64,000 nucleotides of DNA from an uncultured Marinobacter sp. (GTDB lineage Bacteria; Pseudomonadota; Gammaproteobacteria; Pseudomonadales; Oleiphilaceae), in NCBI RefSeq assembly GCF_947488835.1, contig NZ_CANLBK010000001.1:1674001-1738000 (forward strand), written 5' to 3'. Position 1 is the first letter of the stretch. Every line of letters starts with the position of its first letter. The notes under the pieces were generated by a model. The model was not told the DNA's origin, searched no databases, and saw nothing but the letters and a program-made list of their open reading frames with translations. The translations under genes were made by a program, and so were the position numbers. Shown piece by piece: positions 46,806 through 57,709 of this stretch.

Positions 46806-47968
46806 TCCGGAAACAGGCTACAGCATTGCGACTGACGGCGGCACTGACGCTGGCACTCACGTTTCTGGTGGGTGCTGCTGCGCCATTAGCGTTTGGGAAA
46901 GAGGTAACGCCAGCTCAGATCGAAGCCCTCAAAAAACGCATTGAGGGAATCGACAAATGGCTGGCGGACGCTGAAAAGGACCGCTCCGCCCTGGAGCGGC
47001 AGCTGGCTGCGGCTGAACGCACCATCAGCCGGCTGACTCACGAGCGCAGATCTCTGCGGGAACAGGTAAAAGAGCAGCAACAGCAGCTGGCTACGTTGCA
47101 AAGTGAAGAACGGCAACTGGCGCGCACTCTGGAGCGCCAGAGAGAAAGCCTGAAGAAGCAGATACGCACCGCATGGATGGAAGGCGACGCTCCCGCCGTG
47201 AAAGTGCTACTCAACGAAATCGATCCGGACAACATTGCCCGGACCATGACCTATTACGAATACCTCAGCCGGGACACAGTGCGGCGCCTGGAAACCTTCC
47301 ATAAGAACCTGGAGGAACTCAAGGTCACGCAAGCCGCCGTGCAAAGCACCCGCGCCGAACTTGCGAGCGCAGAGGAAGGGGTCATTAAACGCCAGCAAGC
47401 GCTAAAAGCCTCTCGCCTGGAGCGCCAAAAGACGCTCGCTGCGCTTGACCAGGACATCCGCAGCCACCGCAGCGAAAAGGATGAGCTGGAATCCGATCGC
47501 AAGCGGCTGGAAAAACTGCTTTCCGAAGTTCAGCAAGCCATCGCCAGCATTCCATCTCCCAATGAATCCGCGCCTTTCCAGTCGCTACGCAAAAAGCTGC
47601 CATGGCCTGCACAAGGCAAGGTAGTCAGTCGTTTTGGCGAAAAATACGCAGATGGCAAACTAAGCAGGAACGGGTTGATCATTCAGACCGGGGAAGAAGC
47701 CGAAATCAAAGCCATTCATTATGGTCGGGTTGTATTTGCTAACTGGCTCCGAGGCTTTGGTCTGATAACAATTATTGATCATGGAGATGGCTACATGACA
47801 CTCTATGGCCACAGCAGTAGCCTGTTCACCAGCCCTGGAGACTGGGTTGCAGCAGGGGAAGCCATTGCACAAGCGGGCCGCACAGGCGGAACCGAAGCGC
47901 CGGCACTCTATTTTGAAGTTCGACATAATGGCAAACCGGATAACCCGGGGCGCTGGCTGACTAACTGA
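46802..47968 (+). CDS. envC: Murein hydrolase activator EnvC
   Basis: Periplasmic divisome protein (388 aa) that activates the amidases splitting septal peptidoglycan. After a signal peptide ([18 protein letters not shown]) come long coiled coils (residues about 35-250; [20 protein letters not shown]) and a LytM/M23 domain. The zinc ligands of active M23 enzymes are lost: RNGLIIQ replaces the HxxxD loop and LYFEVRHNG replaces HxH. This is typical of EnvC activators. Translation begins at TTG overlapping the gpmI stop. ctpA follows after about 100 nt. Confidence 0.92.
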   Translation: MIRKQATALRLTAALTLALTFLVGAAAPLAFGKEVTPAQIEALKKRIEGIDKWLADAEKDRSALERQLAAAERTISRLTHERRSLREQVKEQQQQLATLQSEERQLARTLERQRESLKKQIRTAWMEGDAPAVKVLLNEIDPDNIARTMTYYEYLSRDTVRRLETFHKNLEELKVTQAAVQSTRAELASAEEGVIKRQQALKASRLERQKTLAALDQDIRSHRSEKDELESDRKRLEKLLSEVQQAIASIPSPNESAPFQSLRKKLPWPAQGKVVSRFGEKYADGKLSRNGLIIQTGEEAEIKAIHYGRVVFANWLRGFGLITIIDHGDGYMTLYGHSSSLFTSPGDWVAAGEAIAQAGRTGGTEAPALYFEVRHNGKPDNPGRWLTN

Positions 47969-48065
47969 GCATCCGCAGCGGGGCTGACAAATGGGCCCGC
48001 TGACGCCATACTGTCGGGATATAGCAGGTTCAGCCCAACTACCGGAATAACCACGGGATATGTGA

Positions 48066-49463
48066 ATGAAACGGGTCCGATGTACACTCCAAGCCTCACC
48101 TTTGCGCTCAGCCATCCTCACCGCCTGTTTCATCTCCCTACCCGGGTTTGCATTCGCCCAGGATTACGCGGCAGATAGCCCCCAGGTACTGGAAGGTATT
48201 CAGGACGGGGAGCGTGTTGAAATCACGCTGCCGGACCCGGAAAAACAACTGCCCCTGGACGATCTGCGCAAATTCACCGAGGTTTTCAGCCGCATCAAGG
48301 CAGCCTACGTGGAAGAAGTAGACGATCGCCAACTGCTGGAAAGCGCCATCAAAGGCATGCTATCCGATCTCGACCCGCACTCTACTTACCTGGCGCCCAA
48401 GGACTATGAAGAGCTGGAGGAAAGCACCTCTGGCGAGTTCGGCGGCCTGGGCATTGAAGTGGGCATGGAGAATGGCTTTATAAAGGTTATCGCCCCCATT
48501 GATGACACACCCGCGCAACAGGCCGGCGTTCAGGCAGGTGATCTGATTATTAAGCTTGATGAAAAGCCCGTAAAAGGCATGAGCCTGGAAGAATCCGTTC
48601 AACTTATGCGCGGCAAGCCTGGCACCATCCTTACGCTGACCATCATGCGTGAGGGCCAGAGCGGCCCCGTAGAGATTGATGTTGAGCGCGCAGTTATCAA
48701 GGTAACCAGCGTGAAGAGCCGCATGATCGAAAACGGCTACGGTTATGTGCGCGTGACTCAATTCCAGGCTGAAACCGGCGGGCAGTTTTCGAAAGCCCTT
48801 AACAAACTGAAAGAAGAGCACGACGGCGATCTGGACGGGCTGGTAATAGACCTTCGCAACAACCCAGGCGGTGTATTGCAGGCGGCAGTAGCAACCGCTG
48901 ACGCTCTGCTGGATGAAGGGCTGATTGTGTACACCGAAGGCAGAATTCAGAGCTCACGCCTTCGGTTCAGCGCCAAAAACGGCGATCTGATGGCCGGGAC
49001 GCCCATTGTTGTATTGATCAACGGCGGCTCGGCGTCTGCATCTGAAATTGTTGCCGGTGCCCTGCAGGATCACAAGCGAGCCGTCATCATGGGCACACAG
49101 TCCTTTGGCAAGGGCAGCGTTCAGACTGTTATCCCGCTGGATGAAACCCACGCCATCAAAATGACAACGGCGCGCTATTACACCCCCGACGGTCGCTCCA
49201 TACAGGCCACTGGCATTAAGCCAGACATTGAAGTAAAACCGGCCGAACTGAAAGAACTGGATAGCCGCCCGTTCTTTACTGAAGCGGATCTGAGTGGCCA
49301 CCTGATAGGCCAGGACGAAGAAACGGAAAACAAAGACAAACAATCGAAGAGCGAAGATCAGCCTGGCTCCATAGCAGACAGGGATTATCAGCTACGGTCA
49401 GCACTTAATCTGCTGAAAGGACTGAGCATTCTGAACCGTAAGGGAGCCGACGCAGCACAGTGA
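48066..49463 (+). CDS. ctpA: Carboxy-terminal processing protease CtpA (S41)
   Basis: Periplasmic serine protease (465 aa) acting on lipoproteins and peptidoglycan hydrolases. A signal peptide ends at GFAFA-QD. A PDZ domain with GLGIEVGMENGFIKVIAPID lies at residues about 120-205, followed by the S41 core: FQAETGGQ, IDLRNNPGGVLQAAV and the Ser-Lys dyad Ser324 (GGSASASEIVAGALQD) and Lys349 (GTQSFGKGSVQT). The C-terminal tail is Lys/Asp-rich. Its stop overlaps the GTG of yibQ. Position behind envC suggests a role in cell-wall turnover. Confidence 0.95.
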   Translation: MKRVRCTLQASPLRSAILTACFISLPGFAFAQDYAADSPQVLEGIQDGERVEITLPDPEKQLPLDDLRKFTEVFSRIKAAYVEEVDDRQLLESAIKGMLSDLDPHSTYLAPKDYEELEESTSGEFGGLGIEVGMENGFIKVIAPIDDTPAQQAGVQAGDLIIKLDEKPVKGMSLEESVQLMRGKPGTILTLTIMREGQSGPVEIDVERAVIKVTSVKSRMIENGYGYVRVTQFQAETGGQFSKALNKLKEEHDGDLDGLVIDLRNNPGGVLQAAVATADALLDEGLIVYTEGRIQSSRLRFSAKNGDLMAGTPIVVLINGGSASASEIVAGALQDHKRAVIMGTQSFGKGSVQTVIPLDETHAIKMTTARYYTPDGRSIQATGIKPDIEVKPAELKELDSRPFFTEADLSGHLIGQDEETENKDKQSKSEDQPGSIADRDYQLRSALNLLKGLSILNRKGADAAQ

Positions 49464-50302
49464 AGGCATTCTCTCGCTTAACTCCGGCCACCTTACTGGC
49501 CAGACTGGCTCTGGCTACCTTGGTGGGCGTTGCTGCAAGTGCAGCAGCAGAGCCAATGGCGCAGGATGTTCCGCCTACCATCGCCATCATTATTGATGAC
49601 ATGGGGCACAACCTGCACGAGGGCGAGCGCCTGGCCAATCTGGACCAGCCGCTTACTCTGGCTTTCCTGCCCTATCGCCGGCACACAGACCCGCTCGCGC
49701 GCCTGGCACATAGTCGCAGCAAAGAAATCATGCTGCACATACCTATGGCCAACACCCGGAACTTCAGCCTTGGGCCGGGCGGCCTAACGCCGGATATGGA
49801 CGAGCCGGCGACAACCATAACCCTGCGCCGTGCTTTGCAATCCATCCCCTACGTGCAAGGGGTGAACAATCACATGGGCAGCCTGCTAACCCAGCAGTTG
49901 AAACCTATGGACTGGGTTATGAAGGAGCTGTACCGCTACCCGGTCTATTTTGTCGACAGCCGCACCATTGCATCATCCGTTGCAGGTGACGTCGCCACGG
50001 CTTACCAGATTCCCACAATGACCCGGGACGTATTTCTCGATCACGAGCAAACGGAAGAGTTTGTAGATCGGCAATTCAAGGAATTGATTCGGCAAGCGAA
50101 GGAAAACGGCAGCGCAATTGGCATTGGCCACCCGCATACCGTGACTGTGGATTATCTGGAAAAGCATCTGCCCCTGCTGGATGAGCAAGGTATCGCTATT
50201 GCCACGGTCAGCGGACTTTGGGCTATTCGCAACAATAACCAGAAAATGTTTGCAGAAGGGGAAAAGCAGACCATACGACCTGCCTTTGCCAAGAAAGACT
50301 AA
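49460..50302 (+). CDS. yibQ: Divergent polysaccharide deacetylase family protein (YibQ)
   Basis: Secreted protein (280 aa) of PF04748, a divergent branch of the NodB fold. A signal peptide ends near [27 protein letters not shown] is the first metal motif, [17 protein letters not shown] and [11 protein letters not shown] are the others. The substrate is unproven; a cell-envelope glycan is likely. It starts with GTG overlapping the ctpA stop and closes the gpmI-envC-ctpA-yibQ unit. Its stop overlaps the stop of the convergent hisF by a few bases. Confidence 0.9.
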   Translation: MKAFSRLTPATLLARLALATLVGVAASAAAEPMAQDVPPTIAIIIDDMGHNLHEGERLANLDQPLTLAFLPYRRHTDPLARLAHSRSKEIMLHIPMANTRNFSLGPGGLTPDMDEPATTITLRRALQSIPYVQGVNNHMGSLLTQQLKPMDWVMKELYRYPVYFVDSRTIASSVAGDVATAYQIPTMTRDVFLDHEQTEEFVDRQFKELIRQAKENGSAIGIGHPHTVTVDYLEKHLPLLDEQGIAIATVSGLWAIRNNNQKMFAEGEKQTIRPAFAKKD

Positions 50303-51072
50303 TCCCGGACTTCAATTCCCTGGGCCCTCATGAAGGCCTTTGCTTCGGGAATGGTGTGCTCACCGAAGTGGAATATCGAAGCTGCCAACACCGCATCTGC
50401 GCCGCCTCTGGTAACGCCGTCTGCGAGATGCTGAAGCTCGCCCACACCGCCTGACGCGATTACAGGAACGGATACCGCATCACTCACTGCACGAGTCAGG
50501 CCCAGATCAAAACCGATTTTGGTTCCATCTCTATCCATGCTGGTAAGCAAAAGCTCGCCGGCACCCATTTCTACCATTTTGCGCGCCCATTCCACAGCAT
50601 CCAGCCCTGTCGGCTTGCGCCCGCCATGGGTAAAGATCTCCCAGCGCGGCGTTTCACCTTCAGCACTTACCTGCTTGGCATCAATCGCAACCACAATGCA
50701 CTGGCTGCCAAACCGCTCTGCGGCTTCTTTTACCAGCTCCGGGTTGAACACAGCCGCGGTATTTATCGCCACCTTGTCTGCGCCGGCATTTAGCAGCTTA
50801 CGAATATCCTCAACGGCACGAACACCACCGCCAACAGTCAGCGGAATGAAGACTTCGGCCGCCATGCGCTCAACCATTTCATAGGTGGTATCGCGGCTTT
50901 CACTGCTTGCGGTGATATCCAGAAAGGTGATCTCGTCGGCGCCCTGCTCGTTATAGCGGCGAGCCACTTCTACCGGGTCGCCGGCGTCCCGGATATCCAC
51001 AAAGTTCACGCCTTTTACAACGCGCCCCTTGTCCACATCCAGGCAGGGAATAATGCGTTTTGCCAGTGTCAT
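50299..51072 (-). CDS. hisF: Imidazole glycerol phosphate synthase subunit HisF
   Basis: Cyclase (257 aa) that uses ammonia from HisH to form imidazole glycerol phosphate and AICAR in histidine synthesis. A (beta/alpha)8 barrel with the catalytic Asp in [19 protein letters not shown] and the second Asp in [23 protein letters not shown]-type phosphate loop is present as [14 protein letters not shown]. It is the last gene of hisBHAF, 14 nt after hisA. Confidence 0.98.
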   Translation of the reverse strand: MTLAKRIIPCLDVDKGRVVKGVNFVDIRDAGDPVEVARRYNEQGADEITFLDITASSESRDTTYEMVERMAAEVFIPLTVGGGVRAVEDIRKLLNAGADKVAINTAAVFNPELVKEAAERFGSQCIVVAIDAKQVSAEGETPRWEIFTHGGRKPTGLDAVEWARKMVEMGAGELLLTSMDRDGTKIGFDLGLTRAVSDAVSVPVIASGGVGELQHLADGVTRGGADAVLAASIFHFGEHTIPEAKAFMRAQGIEVRD

Positions 51073-51086
51073 AATATCTGCCTTGT

Positions 51087-51824
51087 TCAGCCTTTCAGGG
51101 AGTCGCAGTATGCCTGGGCTTCAGCAACATCCAGCGTGCCTTCATAAATCGCCCGGCCGGTGATCGCGCCGATGATGCCTTTATGGGCAACGGGTGCCAA
51201 ACGCTTGAGGTCATCCATATTGGTTACACCACCGGAAGCAATTACCGGAATGCCGCCTTCCTCAGCCAGAGCTGCGGTGGCTTCCACGTTAACGCCCTGC
51301 ATCATGCCGTCACGGTTGATGTCAGTGTAAACGATGGATTCAACACCATCGTTGGCAAATCGCTTGGCCAAATCAACGGCCATCACTTCCGAGACTTCCG
51401 CCCAGCCATCTGTAGCAACGCGGCCGTCTTTGGCATCCAGGCCCACAATAATGTGACCGGGAAAACGCTTGCACATTTCCGTCACAAACTCAGGCTCTTT
51501 GACCGCCTTTGTGCCGATGATCACCCACTGCACACCGGCTTTCAGGTAGGCCTCAATGGTTTCTGCGGAGCGAATGCCACCGCCAATCTGAATAGGTAAA
51601 TCCGGGTATTTGCGGGCAATGGCCTTAACAATTTCCCCGTTAACCGGCTCGCCTGCAAAAGCGCCGTTCAAATCCACAAGATGCAAACGGCGGGCACCGG
51701 CTTCCACCCAACGGGTGGCCATATCAACCGGGTCACCACCAAATACGGTGTAATCTTCCATACGGCCCTGGCGCAACCGCACGCACCGGCCGTCTTTCAG
51801 ATCAATGGCGGGAATAATCAGCAT
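51087..51824 (-). CDS. hisA: ProFAR isomerase HisA
   Basis: Isomerase (245 aa) that converts ProFAR to PRFAR in histidine synthesis, with the same barrel as HisF. The catalytic Asp is in [17 protein letters not shown] and the partner Asp in [31 protein letters not shown] and [12 protein letters not shown] are phosphate loops. It overlaps hisH by 7 nt and lies 14 nt before hisF. Confidence 0.98.
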   Translation of the reverse strand: MLIIPAIDLKDGRCVRLRQGRMEDYTVFGGDPVDMATRWVEAGARRLHLVDLNGAFAGEPVNGEIVKAIARKYPDLPIQIGGGIRSAETIEAYLKAGVQWVIIGTKAVKEPEFVTEMCKRFPGHIIVGLDAKDGRVATDGWAEVSEVMAVDLAKRFANDGVESIVYTDINRDGMMQGVNVEATAALAEEGGIPVIASGGVTNMDDLKRLAPVAHKGIIGAITGRAIYEGTLDVAEAQAYCDSLKG

Positions 51825-52459
51825 GTTCCGTTCCAGTCAGTAAAGTTTTTGAGAAGTTGCAGCCCGGCCCCGGCACTTTTCTCCGGGTGGAACTGCACTG
51901 CAAAAATATTGTTGCGGGCGACTGCCGCTGCCAGATCGACGCTGTAGTGGCTGCGCCCGGCAATGTCTGCATTCCCTTCTGCCTCAGCGTAGTAACTGTG
52001 CACAAAGTAGAAGCGCTCGCCATCGGGAATGCCCTGCCACAGAGGATGCTTAACCGAATGGTAAACCCCGTTCCAACCCATGTGGGGCACTTTCAAACGT
52101 TCACCGTTTTCTACCAAGTTGTCGCCAAAATAGCGCACCTCAGAAGGAAATAGGCCGATGCAGTCAACACCGCCATTCTCTTCGCTGCGGGACATTAGCG
52201 CCTGCATGCCAACACAAATCCCGAGAAACGGGCGGTCGCGGGACACTTCGCGCACCAGTTCATCCACGCCCAGCCGGCGAATTTCCGCCATGCAATCACG
52301 TATGGCTCCGACACCAGGAAGAATCACCCGGTCGGCTTCACGAATCTGGTCTGCGTTGTCGGTTACCAGAACTCTGGTACCCGGGGCTACATGCTCTACC
52401 GCCTTGCGGGCAGAGTGAAGATTACCCATGCCGTAGTCTATGATGGCAACGGTTTTCAT
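51818..52459 (-). CDS. hisH: Imidazole glycerol phosphate synthase glutaminase subunit HisH
   Basis: Class-I glutamine amidotransferase (213 aa) that feeds ammonia to His[18 protein letters not shown] at the start, the nucleophile Cys in [13 protein letters not shown] and the His-Glu pair in VQFHPEKS complete the triad. It lies between hisB and hisA and overlaps the latter. Confidence 0.98.
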   Translation of the reverse strand: MKTVAIIDYGMGNLHSARKAVEHVAPGTRVLVTDNADQIREADRVILPGVGAIRDCMAEIRRLGVDELVREVSRDRPFLGICVGMQALMSRSEENGGVDCIGLFPSEVRYFGDNLVENGERLKVPHMGWNGVYHSVKHPLWQGIPDGERFYFVHSYYAEAEGNADIAGRSHYSVDLAAAVARNNIFAVQFHPEKSAGAGLQLLKNFTDWNGTC

Positions 52460-52498
52460 GGTCGGTTCTGTGTCCTTCAGTGGCTTTGGAACGGCAGC

Positions 52499-53098
52499 TT
52501 ACAGCGAACCCTTGGTAGACGGAGTAACACCCGCCATTGCCATGCGCTCATCCATTTCAACGGCCATACGCAGAGCACGGCCGAATGCCTTGAACACAGT
52601 CTCAATCTGATGGTGGGTATTCTTTCCGCGCAGGTTATCGATATGCACGGTCACCATGGCATGGTTGATAAAACCACGGAAAAACTCTTCAAACAGATCC
52701 ACATCAAAGCCACCCACAACAGCGCGGGTAAACGGCACTTCCATAATCAGGCCAGGGCGGCCAGACAGGTCAATCGCAACGCGAGAAAGGGCTTCATCCA
52801 TGGGCACATAAGCATGACCATAACGGCAAATGCCTTTTTTATCCCCAACAGCCTGCTTGAACGCCTGGCCAAGAGTAATGCCAACGTCTTCCACTGTGTG
52901 GTGGTCATCTATGTGCAAATCGCCTTTGGAAACGATATCCAGATCCATCATCCCATGACGGGCAATCTGCTCCATCATGTGTTCCAGAAAGGGAACGCCA
53001 GTATCAAATCTGGATTTGCCGGTACCGTCGAGGTTAATGTCGACAGTGATCTGGGTTTCAAGGGTATTTCGTTCTACCCGAGCCTTACGTTCGGCCAT
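52499..53098 (-). CDS. hisB: Imidazoleglycerol-phosphate dehydratase HisB
   Basis: Manganese enzyme (199 aa) for dehydration of imidazoleglycerol phosphate. It is the single-function form without the histidinol-phosphatase domain found in enterics. Metal motifs [25 protein letters not shown], and [19 protein letters not shown] are intact. The ATG at 53098 follows CGGAG; the ORF extends further upstream but without a ribosome site. First gene of hisBHAF. Confidence 0.97.
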   Translation of the reverse strand: MAERKARVERNTLETQITVDINLDGTGKSRFDTGVPFLEHMMEQIARHGMMDLDIVSKGDLHIDDHHTVEDVGITLGQAFKQAVGDKKGICRYGHAYVPMDEALSRVAIDLSGRPGLIMEVPFTRAVVGGFDVDLFEEFFRGFINHAMVTVHIDNLRGKNTHHQIETVFKAFGRALRMAVEMDERMAMAGVTPSTKGSL

Positions 53099-53223
53099 GG
53101 AGACTCCGTAGCAAATTAAGTGGCACAACGCCGGTAAATATCAATTCCGGGATTATACCTTTTATGCCCTCAGGAGTCCCATAACCGGATTAATCGCAAC
53201 AATAGTTTGTCAGAACAGAAAAA

Positions 53224-53685
53224 TCAGAAGGCCTTCTTAAGATTCGCCATATAAGTGTCCACCAAGCCGTTGAACTCATGCTTGATAACAGGACTGATAG
53301 CGAGTTTCAAAAGCCCGGGCAGCGGCAGCGTAAGCTCAGCGCTGGTCTGGAATTTTGCAATGGTGGCATTATCTCCTTTGGCCTTCAGCACCCAGGACCC
53401 GCGCACCAGGCCATTACCCTCGCCTTTTACAGGCTCCCAGGTAATTTTCCCTGAGTCTTTGTCTGAAGCATACTTGCTTGCGTATACAGATTGGATTGCG
53501 TGCTTGTCGACACCCACCTTTTCCATTTCCCAGCGGTAGGTGTTATCGCCCAGGTCGGTGAGCTTATTCACTTTGGGGAAATGGGCTGCAGAGCGCGGCA
53601 CATCTGCGAGCAGGTCGAATACCTCGTCATAGCTGCCCGGTATTTCAAGCTCTCGGTTCAGTTCAATCGAAACAGTAATAGCCAC
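53224..53685 (-). CDS. SRPBCC (START-like) family protein
   Basis: Soluble protein (153 aa) of the SRPBCC fold, which binds hydrophobic ligands or lipids. ELEIPGSYDEVFDLLADVPRSAAHFPKVN is the typical N-terminus of polyketide-cyclase/CoxG-like members; GSWVLKAKGD forms a strand and the C-terminal long helix is EFNGLVDTYMANLKKAF. I chose the GTG at 53685 because AAGGAG lies 6 nt before it; an ATG at 53712 is in frame but unsupported. It is alone upstream of hisB and divergent from asmA. Ligand unknown. Confidence 0.75.
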   Translation of the reverse strand: MAITVSIELNRELEIPGSYDEVFDLLADVPRSAAHFPKVNKLTDLGDNTYRWEMEKVGVDKHAIQSVYASKYASDKDSGKITWEPVKGEGNGLVRGSWVLKAKGDNATIAKFQTSAELTLPLPGLLKLAISPVIKHEFNGLVDTYMANLKKAF

Positions 53686-53888
53686 AGCGAACTCCTTTTT
53701 ATGGTTATTCAATAATTCTCAGCGCGGAAACAATGGAGGTATTTTGGCCTAACACTACGGCATTGTCATACTCCCACCCTGTTAATTTGTTAACCCTGCG
53801 TTATCCTTTAGCTTATTCGCACCCGGATTCGACTTGAATCCTGAAAGCTATCGCACCAGTTCTCGCAACAAGAAAGGACGCCCGAAAC

Positions 53889-56087
53889 ATGAAAGCCATA
53901 CGTTATGTGCTGATCGCCATCGTTGCAGTAATTGTTCTCGCCATTGCCGCGATTGCTATTGCCATGGTTGTTATCGACCCAAATGATTACAAACCGCAGA
54001 TCGAAAAAGTTGTTGAGGAAAAAACCAACCTCGACCTCATTCTGGAAGGCGATATCGGTTGGTCTTTCATCCCTCTCGGGCTTGAGTTGAATGATGTTGA
54101 GGCCACCCTGGATGGCGAGCGACTCGTTGCATTGAAAAAATTGGTGGCACAGATCGACTTCTGGTCTCTGATTGCCATGTCGCCCCAGGTAGACACCTTC
54201 GTACTCGACGGGCTCGACGCCCACCTGACCATCAACGAACAGGGCGAAGGCAACTGGACCCGCATCATGCCGGAGCCGGCAGAAGGCGATGCGAAAGATA
54301 AGCAGGATGTTGCCAGCACACCTGAACAAACGCCAGCAACGGACACCGGCGACGAACAGGGCGGTGAAGCCCTTAACTTCAATGTTGATAACGTGCAGAT
54401 AAGCAATGCTCAAGTGCACTACAGCGATCTGAGCACCGGCCAAAAGGTGACACTTGAGGATTTCACGGTAAACGCCAGCAGCATTACTCTGGGCTCTGAG
54501 TTTCCGCTGGAAATCGCTTTTCGCGTAGAAACAACCCAGCCGCAGTTCGCCGTGGACGGAAGTATAAAGGCACGCCTTGCAGCCAACGAGGCGCTGAACG
54601 ATTTTGCAGTCTCAGGCCTGAAAGCAGAATTCAAAATGAACGGCGAGCCGTTTGGTGGCAAATCCGTAACTGCCGAGTTGTCTGGTTCAGCCAATGCAAA
54701 CCTGGAAAATGAAACAGCAACGCTGAGCGACTTTACTGCCAGCCTCGCCAACCTGACCCTTAGCACAAACCTGGACGTTAAAGGGTTCGGCGCCAAGCCA
54801 GCCCTGAAAGGCAAGCTGGCCATCAACGAGTTTTCCCTTAAGGATCTGCTCGAAAACCTGGGACAACCTGCGGTTGAGACAACCGATGAAGCCGTCCTGC
54901 AGGCCATCGCGTTCTCCACCAACATCGGCGGCCCCGCAGGCAAACCTGCGTTGTCTGACCTCGTGATCAAACTGGATGACACCACCTTCAAAGGTTCGGG
55001 TAGCTACAACCTCGAAAACGGCGGCATTGTGTTCGACTTGCAAGGTGACACGCTCAACGCCGACCGCTACCTACCCCCTGCAGTTGAGGGTGCAGAGGCT
55101 AAAAGCGCTGAACCTGCGCAAACCGCCGGCGGCCCGGAAAGCGATCTCCTGCCACTGGAAACCCTGCGCGGCCTGCTACTGGATATCGACTTCGGACTGG
55201 GCGAGCTGATTGTAAGCAACCTGTCGATCAACGAGATCAAGGCCAGCACAACCGCCAGCAAAGGCCTGCTGAAAGTGGATGAATTCAGCGGCAAACTCTA
55301 TGAAGGCAGTTTTGGCGCAAACGCCACCATTGATGCCCGCACCGATACGCCAAAATGGACCATAAATTCAGATGTCAGCAATGTGCAGACCCTTCCCCTG
55401 CTGGCAGATCTGGCAGAAATCACCATGCTTGCCGGTGGCGCCAACCTTAAAATAAATGCCACTACCTCGGGCAACCGTATCTCGGTTCTGAGAGACAAAG
55501 CTGATGGCCAGATCAGCTTCAATCTTGCGGAAGGCGAGTTCCGCAAAATGAACCTGACTCACCTGGCTTGCCAAGGCATTGCTTTGGTTAACCAGGACGA
55601 GCTAACAGCAGATGACTGGGGCGACACTACGCCATTCAACGATATGCACGGCACCCTGGACATCAACGGCAACACCTTTGACAACACCGACCTGGTTGCA
55701 TCACTTGCAGGCATGAAACTGGAAGGCCAAGGCACCGTCGACCTGAAGCAAACGCTGGTTGATTATGAGCTAGGCCTGCGGATTGTAGGCGACATCCACC
55801 GCGACAACGCCTGCCGTGTAACCGAGTACGTGGAAGACGTGGTTATACCGGTGGAATGCCGGGGCGATTTCTCAGCCGGCGCCGCCAGCCTGTGCTCCTT
55901 TGATGGCTCACGCTTCCGCGACACGCTGAAAACCATTGCCTCAAATGCCGCGAAGAAGAAAGCCAACGAAGAAATAGATAGAGCGAAAGATAAAGCTGAG
56001 GAAAAGGCACGTGAAAAGCTGGAAGAAAAGCTCGGCGAAGGTGCAGGCGACAAGGTAAAGGATGCCCTCAAAGGTTTGTTCAAGTGA
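53889..56087 (+). CDS. asmA: AsmA family envelope protein
   Basis: Inner-membrane-anchored periplasmic protein (732 aa) of the AsmA group, thought to move or organise phospholipids between membranes. One N-terminal helix is followed by the family mark DPNDYKPQIEKVVEEKTNLD and GDIGWSFIPLGLELNDV, a long beta-rich repeat region (the beta-groove), and a C-terminal domain with CRVTEYVEDVVIPVECRGDF. The last 45 residues form a strongly charged Lys/Glu/Asp helix. Its stop overlaps the mutY GTG start. Confidence 0.92.
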   Translation: MKAIRYVLIAIVAVIVLAIAAIAIAMVVIDPNDYKPQIEKVVEEKTNLDLILEGDIGWSFIPLGLELNDVEATLDGERLVALKKLVAQIDFWSLIAMSPQVDTFVLDGLDAHLTINEQGEGNWTRIMPEPAEGDAKDKQDVASTPEQTPATDTGDEQGGEALNFNVDNVQISNAQVHYSDLSTGQKVTLEDFTVNASSITLGSEFPLEIAFRVETTQPQFAVDGSIKARLAANEALNDFAVSGLKAEFKMNGEPFGGKSVTAELSGSANANLENETATLSDFTASLANLTLSTNLDVKGFGAKPALKGKLAINEFSLKDLLENLGQPAVETTDEAVLQAIAFSTNIGGPAGKPALSDLVIKLDDTTFKGSGSYNLENGGIVFDLQGDTLNADRYLPPAVEGAEAKSAEPAQTAGGPESDLLPLETLRGLLLDIDFGLGELIVSNLSINEIKASTTASKGLLKVDEFSGKLYEGSFGANATIDARTDTPKWTINSDVSNVQTLPLLADLAEITMLAGGANLKINATTSGNRISVLRDKADGQISFNLAEGEFRKMNLTHLACQGIALVNQDELTADDWGDTTPFNDMHGTLDINGNTFDNTDLVASLAGMKLEGQGTVDLKQTLVDYELGLRIVGDIHRDNACRVTEYVEDVVIPVECRGDFSAGAASLCSFDGSRFRDTLKTIASNAAKKKANEEIDRAKDKAEEKAREKLEEKLGEGAGDKVKDALKGLFK

Positions 56088-57151
56088 CGGCAGACAGCTT
56101 CGCTGACAAACTTCTGAAATGGTATGACCAACACGGCAGGCATAACCTGCCGTGGCATCACCACCGCACCGCCTACCGGGTTTGGGTGTCTGAAATCATG
56201 CTTCAGCAAACTCAGGTAGCGACTGTTATCCCCTACTATCAGGCCTTCATGGCGCGCTTCCCGGATGTTCAATCCTTGGCGGAGGCGCCAACGGATGATG
56301 TGCTCAGCCACTGGTCCGGGCTTGGCTACTACGCCCGCGCCCGCAACCTGCAAAAAGCAGCTCGTGCAGTTATAGAAGATTTTGGTGGCACCTTCCCAAG
56401 TACACAGGAAGAACTGGAGAGCCTCACCGGCATTGGCCGCTCCACCGCCGCAGCCATTATTGCCCAAGCTCACAACAAACGCGCAGCCATCCTCGATGGC
56501 AATGTGAAGCGAGTACTGGCGCGCTATCACGCCGTTCCCGGCTGGCCCGGCCAGACCTCTGTACAAAAGCAGTTATGGGTACACGCAGAAGCACACACAC
56601 CCGATGAACGTGTTCGGGACTATACCCAGGGCATCATGGACCTCGGCGCCATGGTATGTACGCGCACCCGCCCAGCCTGCGAGGACTGCCCTCTGCAACA
56701 AGGTTGCACGGCATACGCCAGAGGTGAAGCCACGCTCTATCCCGGCTCAAAACCGAAAAAAACAAAGCCGGAAAAGACCACATGGATGGTGATACTTGAA
56801 GATCAGGAAGGTCGCATTCTGCTGGAACGTCGACCACCCAGCGGCATTTGGGGTGGGCTTTGGAGCCTGCCAGAGTTGGACCCGGCTTATGGTGCAGATG
56901 AGCTGCAGGAAGCCTGCGAGAGGAGCCTTGGGGTTAATTGCACAGAGCCGGAGCTGATCGATGGTTTTCGTCACACTTTTTCCCACTACCACCTGCACAT
57001 TCAGCCCGCCCGGCTAAATGTAACCAGGCAAAACTCAGTGAAGGACGATGCCCAGCAGAAATGGCTCCACCGGCACGAAGCCCTAACCCTGGGCTTGCCC
57101 GCGCCCATCCGCACGTTGCTCACAACCCCGGAACAGACCAACCTGCTGTGA
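56084..57151 (+). CDS. mutY: A/G-specific adenine glycosylase MutY
   Basis: DNA repair enzyme (355 aa) that removes adenine opposite 8-oxoguanine. Catalytic Glu37 is in VSEIMLQQTQVATV, Asp138 in ILDGNVKRVL, the helix-hairpin-helix in LTGIGRSTAAAI, and the Fe4S4 cysteines are Cys192, Cys199, Cys202 and Cys208, the same numbers as in E. coli. A C-terminal Nudix-like domain recognises 8-oxoG. It starts at GTG overlapping asmA and precedes yggX, a common order. Confidence 0.97.
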   Translation: MTADSFADKLLKWYDQHGRHNLPWHHHRTAYRVWVSEIMLQQTQVATVIPYYQAFMARFPDVQSLAEAPTDDVLSHWSGLGYYARARNLQKAARAVIEDFGGTFPSTQEELESLTGIGRSTAAAIIAQAHNKRAAILDGNVKRVLARYHAVPGWPGQTSVQKQLWVHAEAHTPDERVRDYTQGIMDLGAMVCTRTRPACEDCPLQQGCTAYARGEATLYPGSKPKKTKPEKTTWMVILEDQEGRILLERRPPSGIWGGLWSLPELDPAYGADELQEACERSLGVNCTEPELIDGFRHTFSHYHLHIQPARLNVTRQNSVKDDAQQKWLHRHEALTLGLPAPIRTLLTTPEQTNLL

Positions 57152-57224
57152 TAACAGCGCGCACCCGCTCAGCCGGCACTATCTGATATCATCCATTTAC
57201 TTATCTTTAACAACAGGAGCGATC

Positions 57225-57497
57225 ATGAGCCGTACCGTTTTCTGCCGTAAACACCAGAAAGATCTCGAAGGCCTGAGCTTCCCCCCCATGCCAGGCGCAA
57301 GGGGTCAGGACATCTACGACAACATCTCCAAACAGGCTTGGGAAGAATGGCAGCACGAGCAAACCATGCTCATCAACGAAAAGCACCTGAGCCTGATAGA
57401 CCCGAACACCCGCAAGTACCTGCAAGCTCAGATGGAGCATTTCTTTAACAACGAACCTTTCGACAAAGCCGAAGGCTATGTACCACCGGAGAAATAA
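57225..57497 (+). CDS. yggX: Fe(2+)-trafficking protein YggX
   Basis: Small cytoplasmic protein (90 aa) linked to protection of Fe-S clusters against oxidative damage. MSRTVFCRKHQKDLEGLSFP with the conserved Cys7, GQDIYDNISKQAWEEWQ and TMLINEKHLSL are diagnostic. AGGAGCG precedes the ATG. It follows mutY by 73 nt, the usual mutY-yggX pairing, and precedes tRNA-Phe. Confidence 0.97.
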   Translation: MSRTVFCRKHQKDLEGLSFPPMPGARGQDIYDNISKQAWEEWQHEQTMLINEKHLSLIDPNTRKYLQAQMEHFFNNEPFDKAEGYVPPEK

Positions 57498-57558
57498 CCC
57501 CGGTTTGGTCAAAGCCTGACCAACCCTGAAAAGAATCAGATATTTTTCCGGACCGGCC

Positions 57559-57587
57559 TTGACTCACTACACCGAAACCGGTTTAAT
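57559..57587 (+). promoter_or_regulatory. Sigma-70 promoter of tRNA-Phe
   Basis: TTGACT and TTTAAT are separated by 17 nt and followed by a GC-rich stretch (AGCGCCCCG), as in stringently controlled stable-RNA promoters. The mature tRNA starts 32 nt after the -10 hexamer. Confidence 0.8.
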
Positions 57588-57618
57588 AGCGCCCCGTTGC
57601 ATAGCAGTAAAGCAACTT

Positions 57619-57694
57619 GCCCGGATAGCTCAGTCGGTAGAGCAGAGGATTGAAAATCCTCGTGTCGGTGGTTCGATTCCGCCTCCGGGCACCA
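57619..57694 (+). tRNA. tRNA-Phe (GAA)
   Basis: A 76-nt cloverleaf: acceptor GCCCGGA pairs with TCCGGGC, the D-loop holds AGCTCAGTCGGTAGAGC, the anticodon stem is AGGATT-GAA-AATCCT with anticodon GAA, and the T-arm has GGTTCGATTCC. The 3' CCA is encoded. A short terminator hairpin follows. Confidence 0.98.
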
Positions 57695-57709
57695 TTAAGA
57701 ATTCAGATG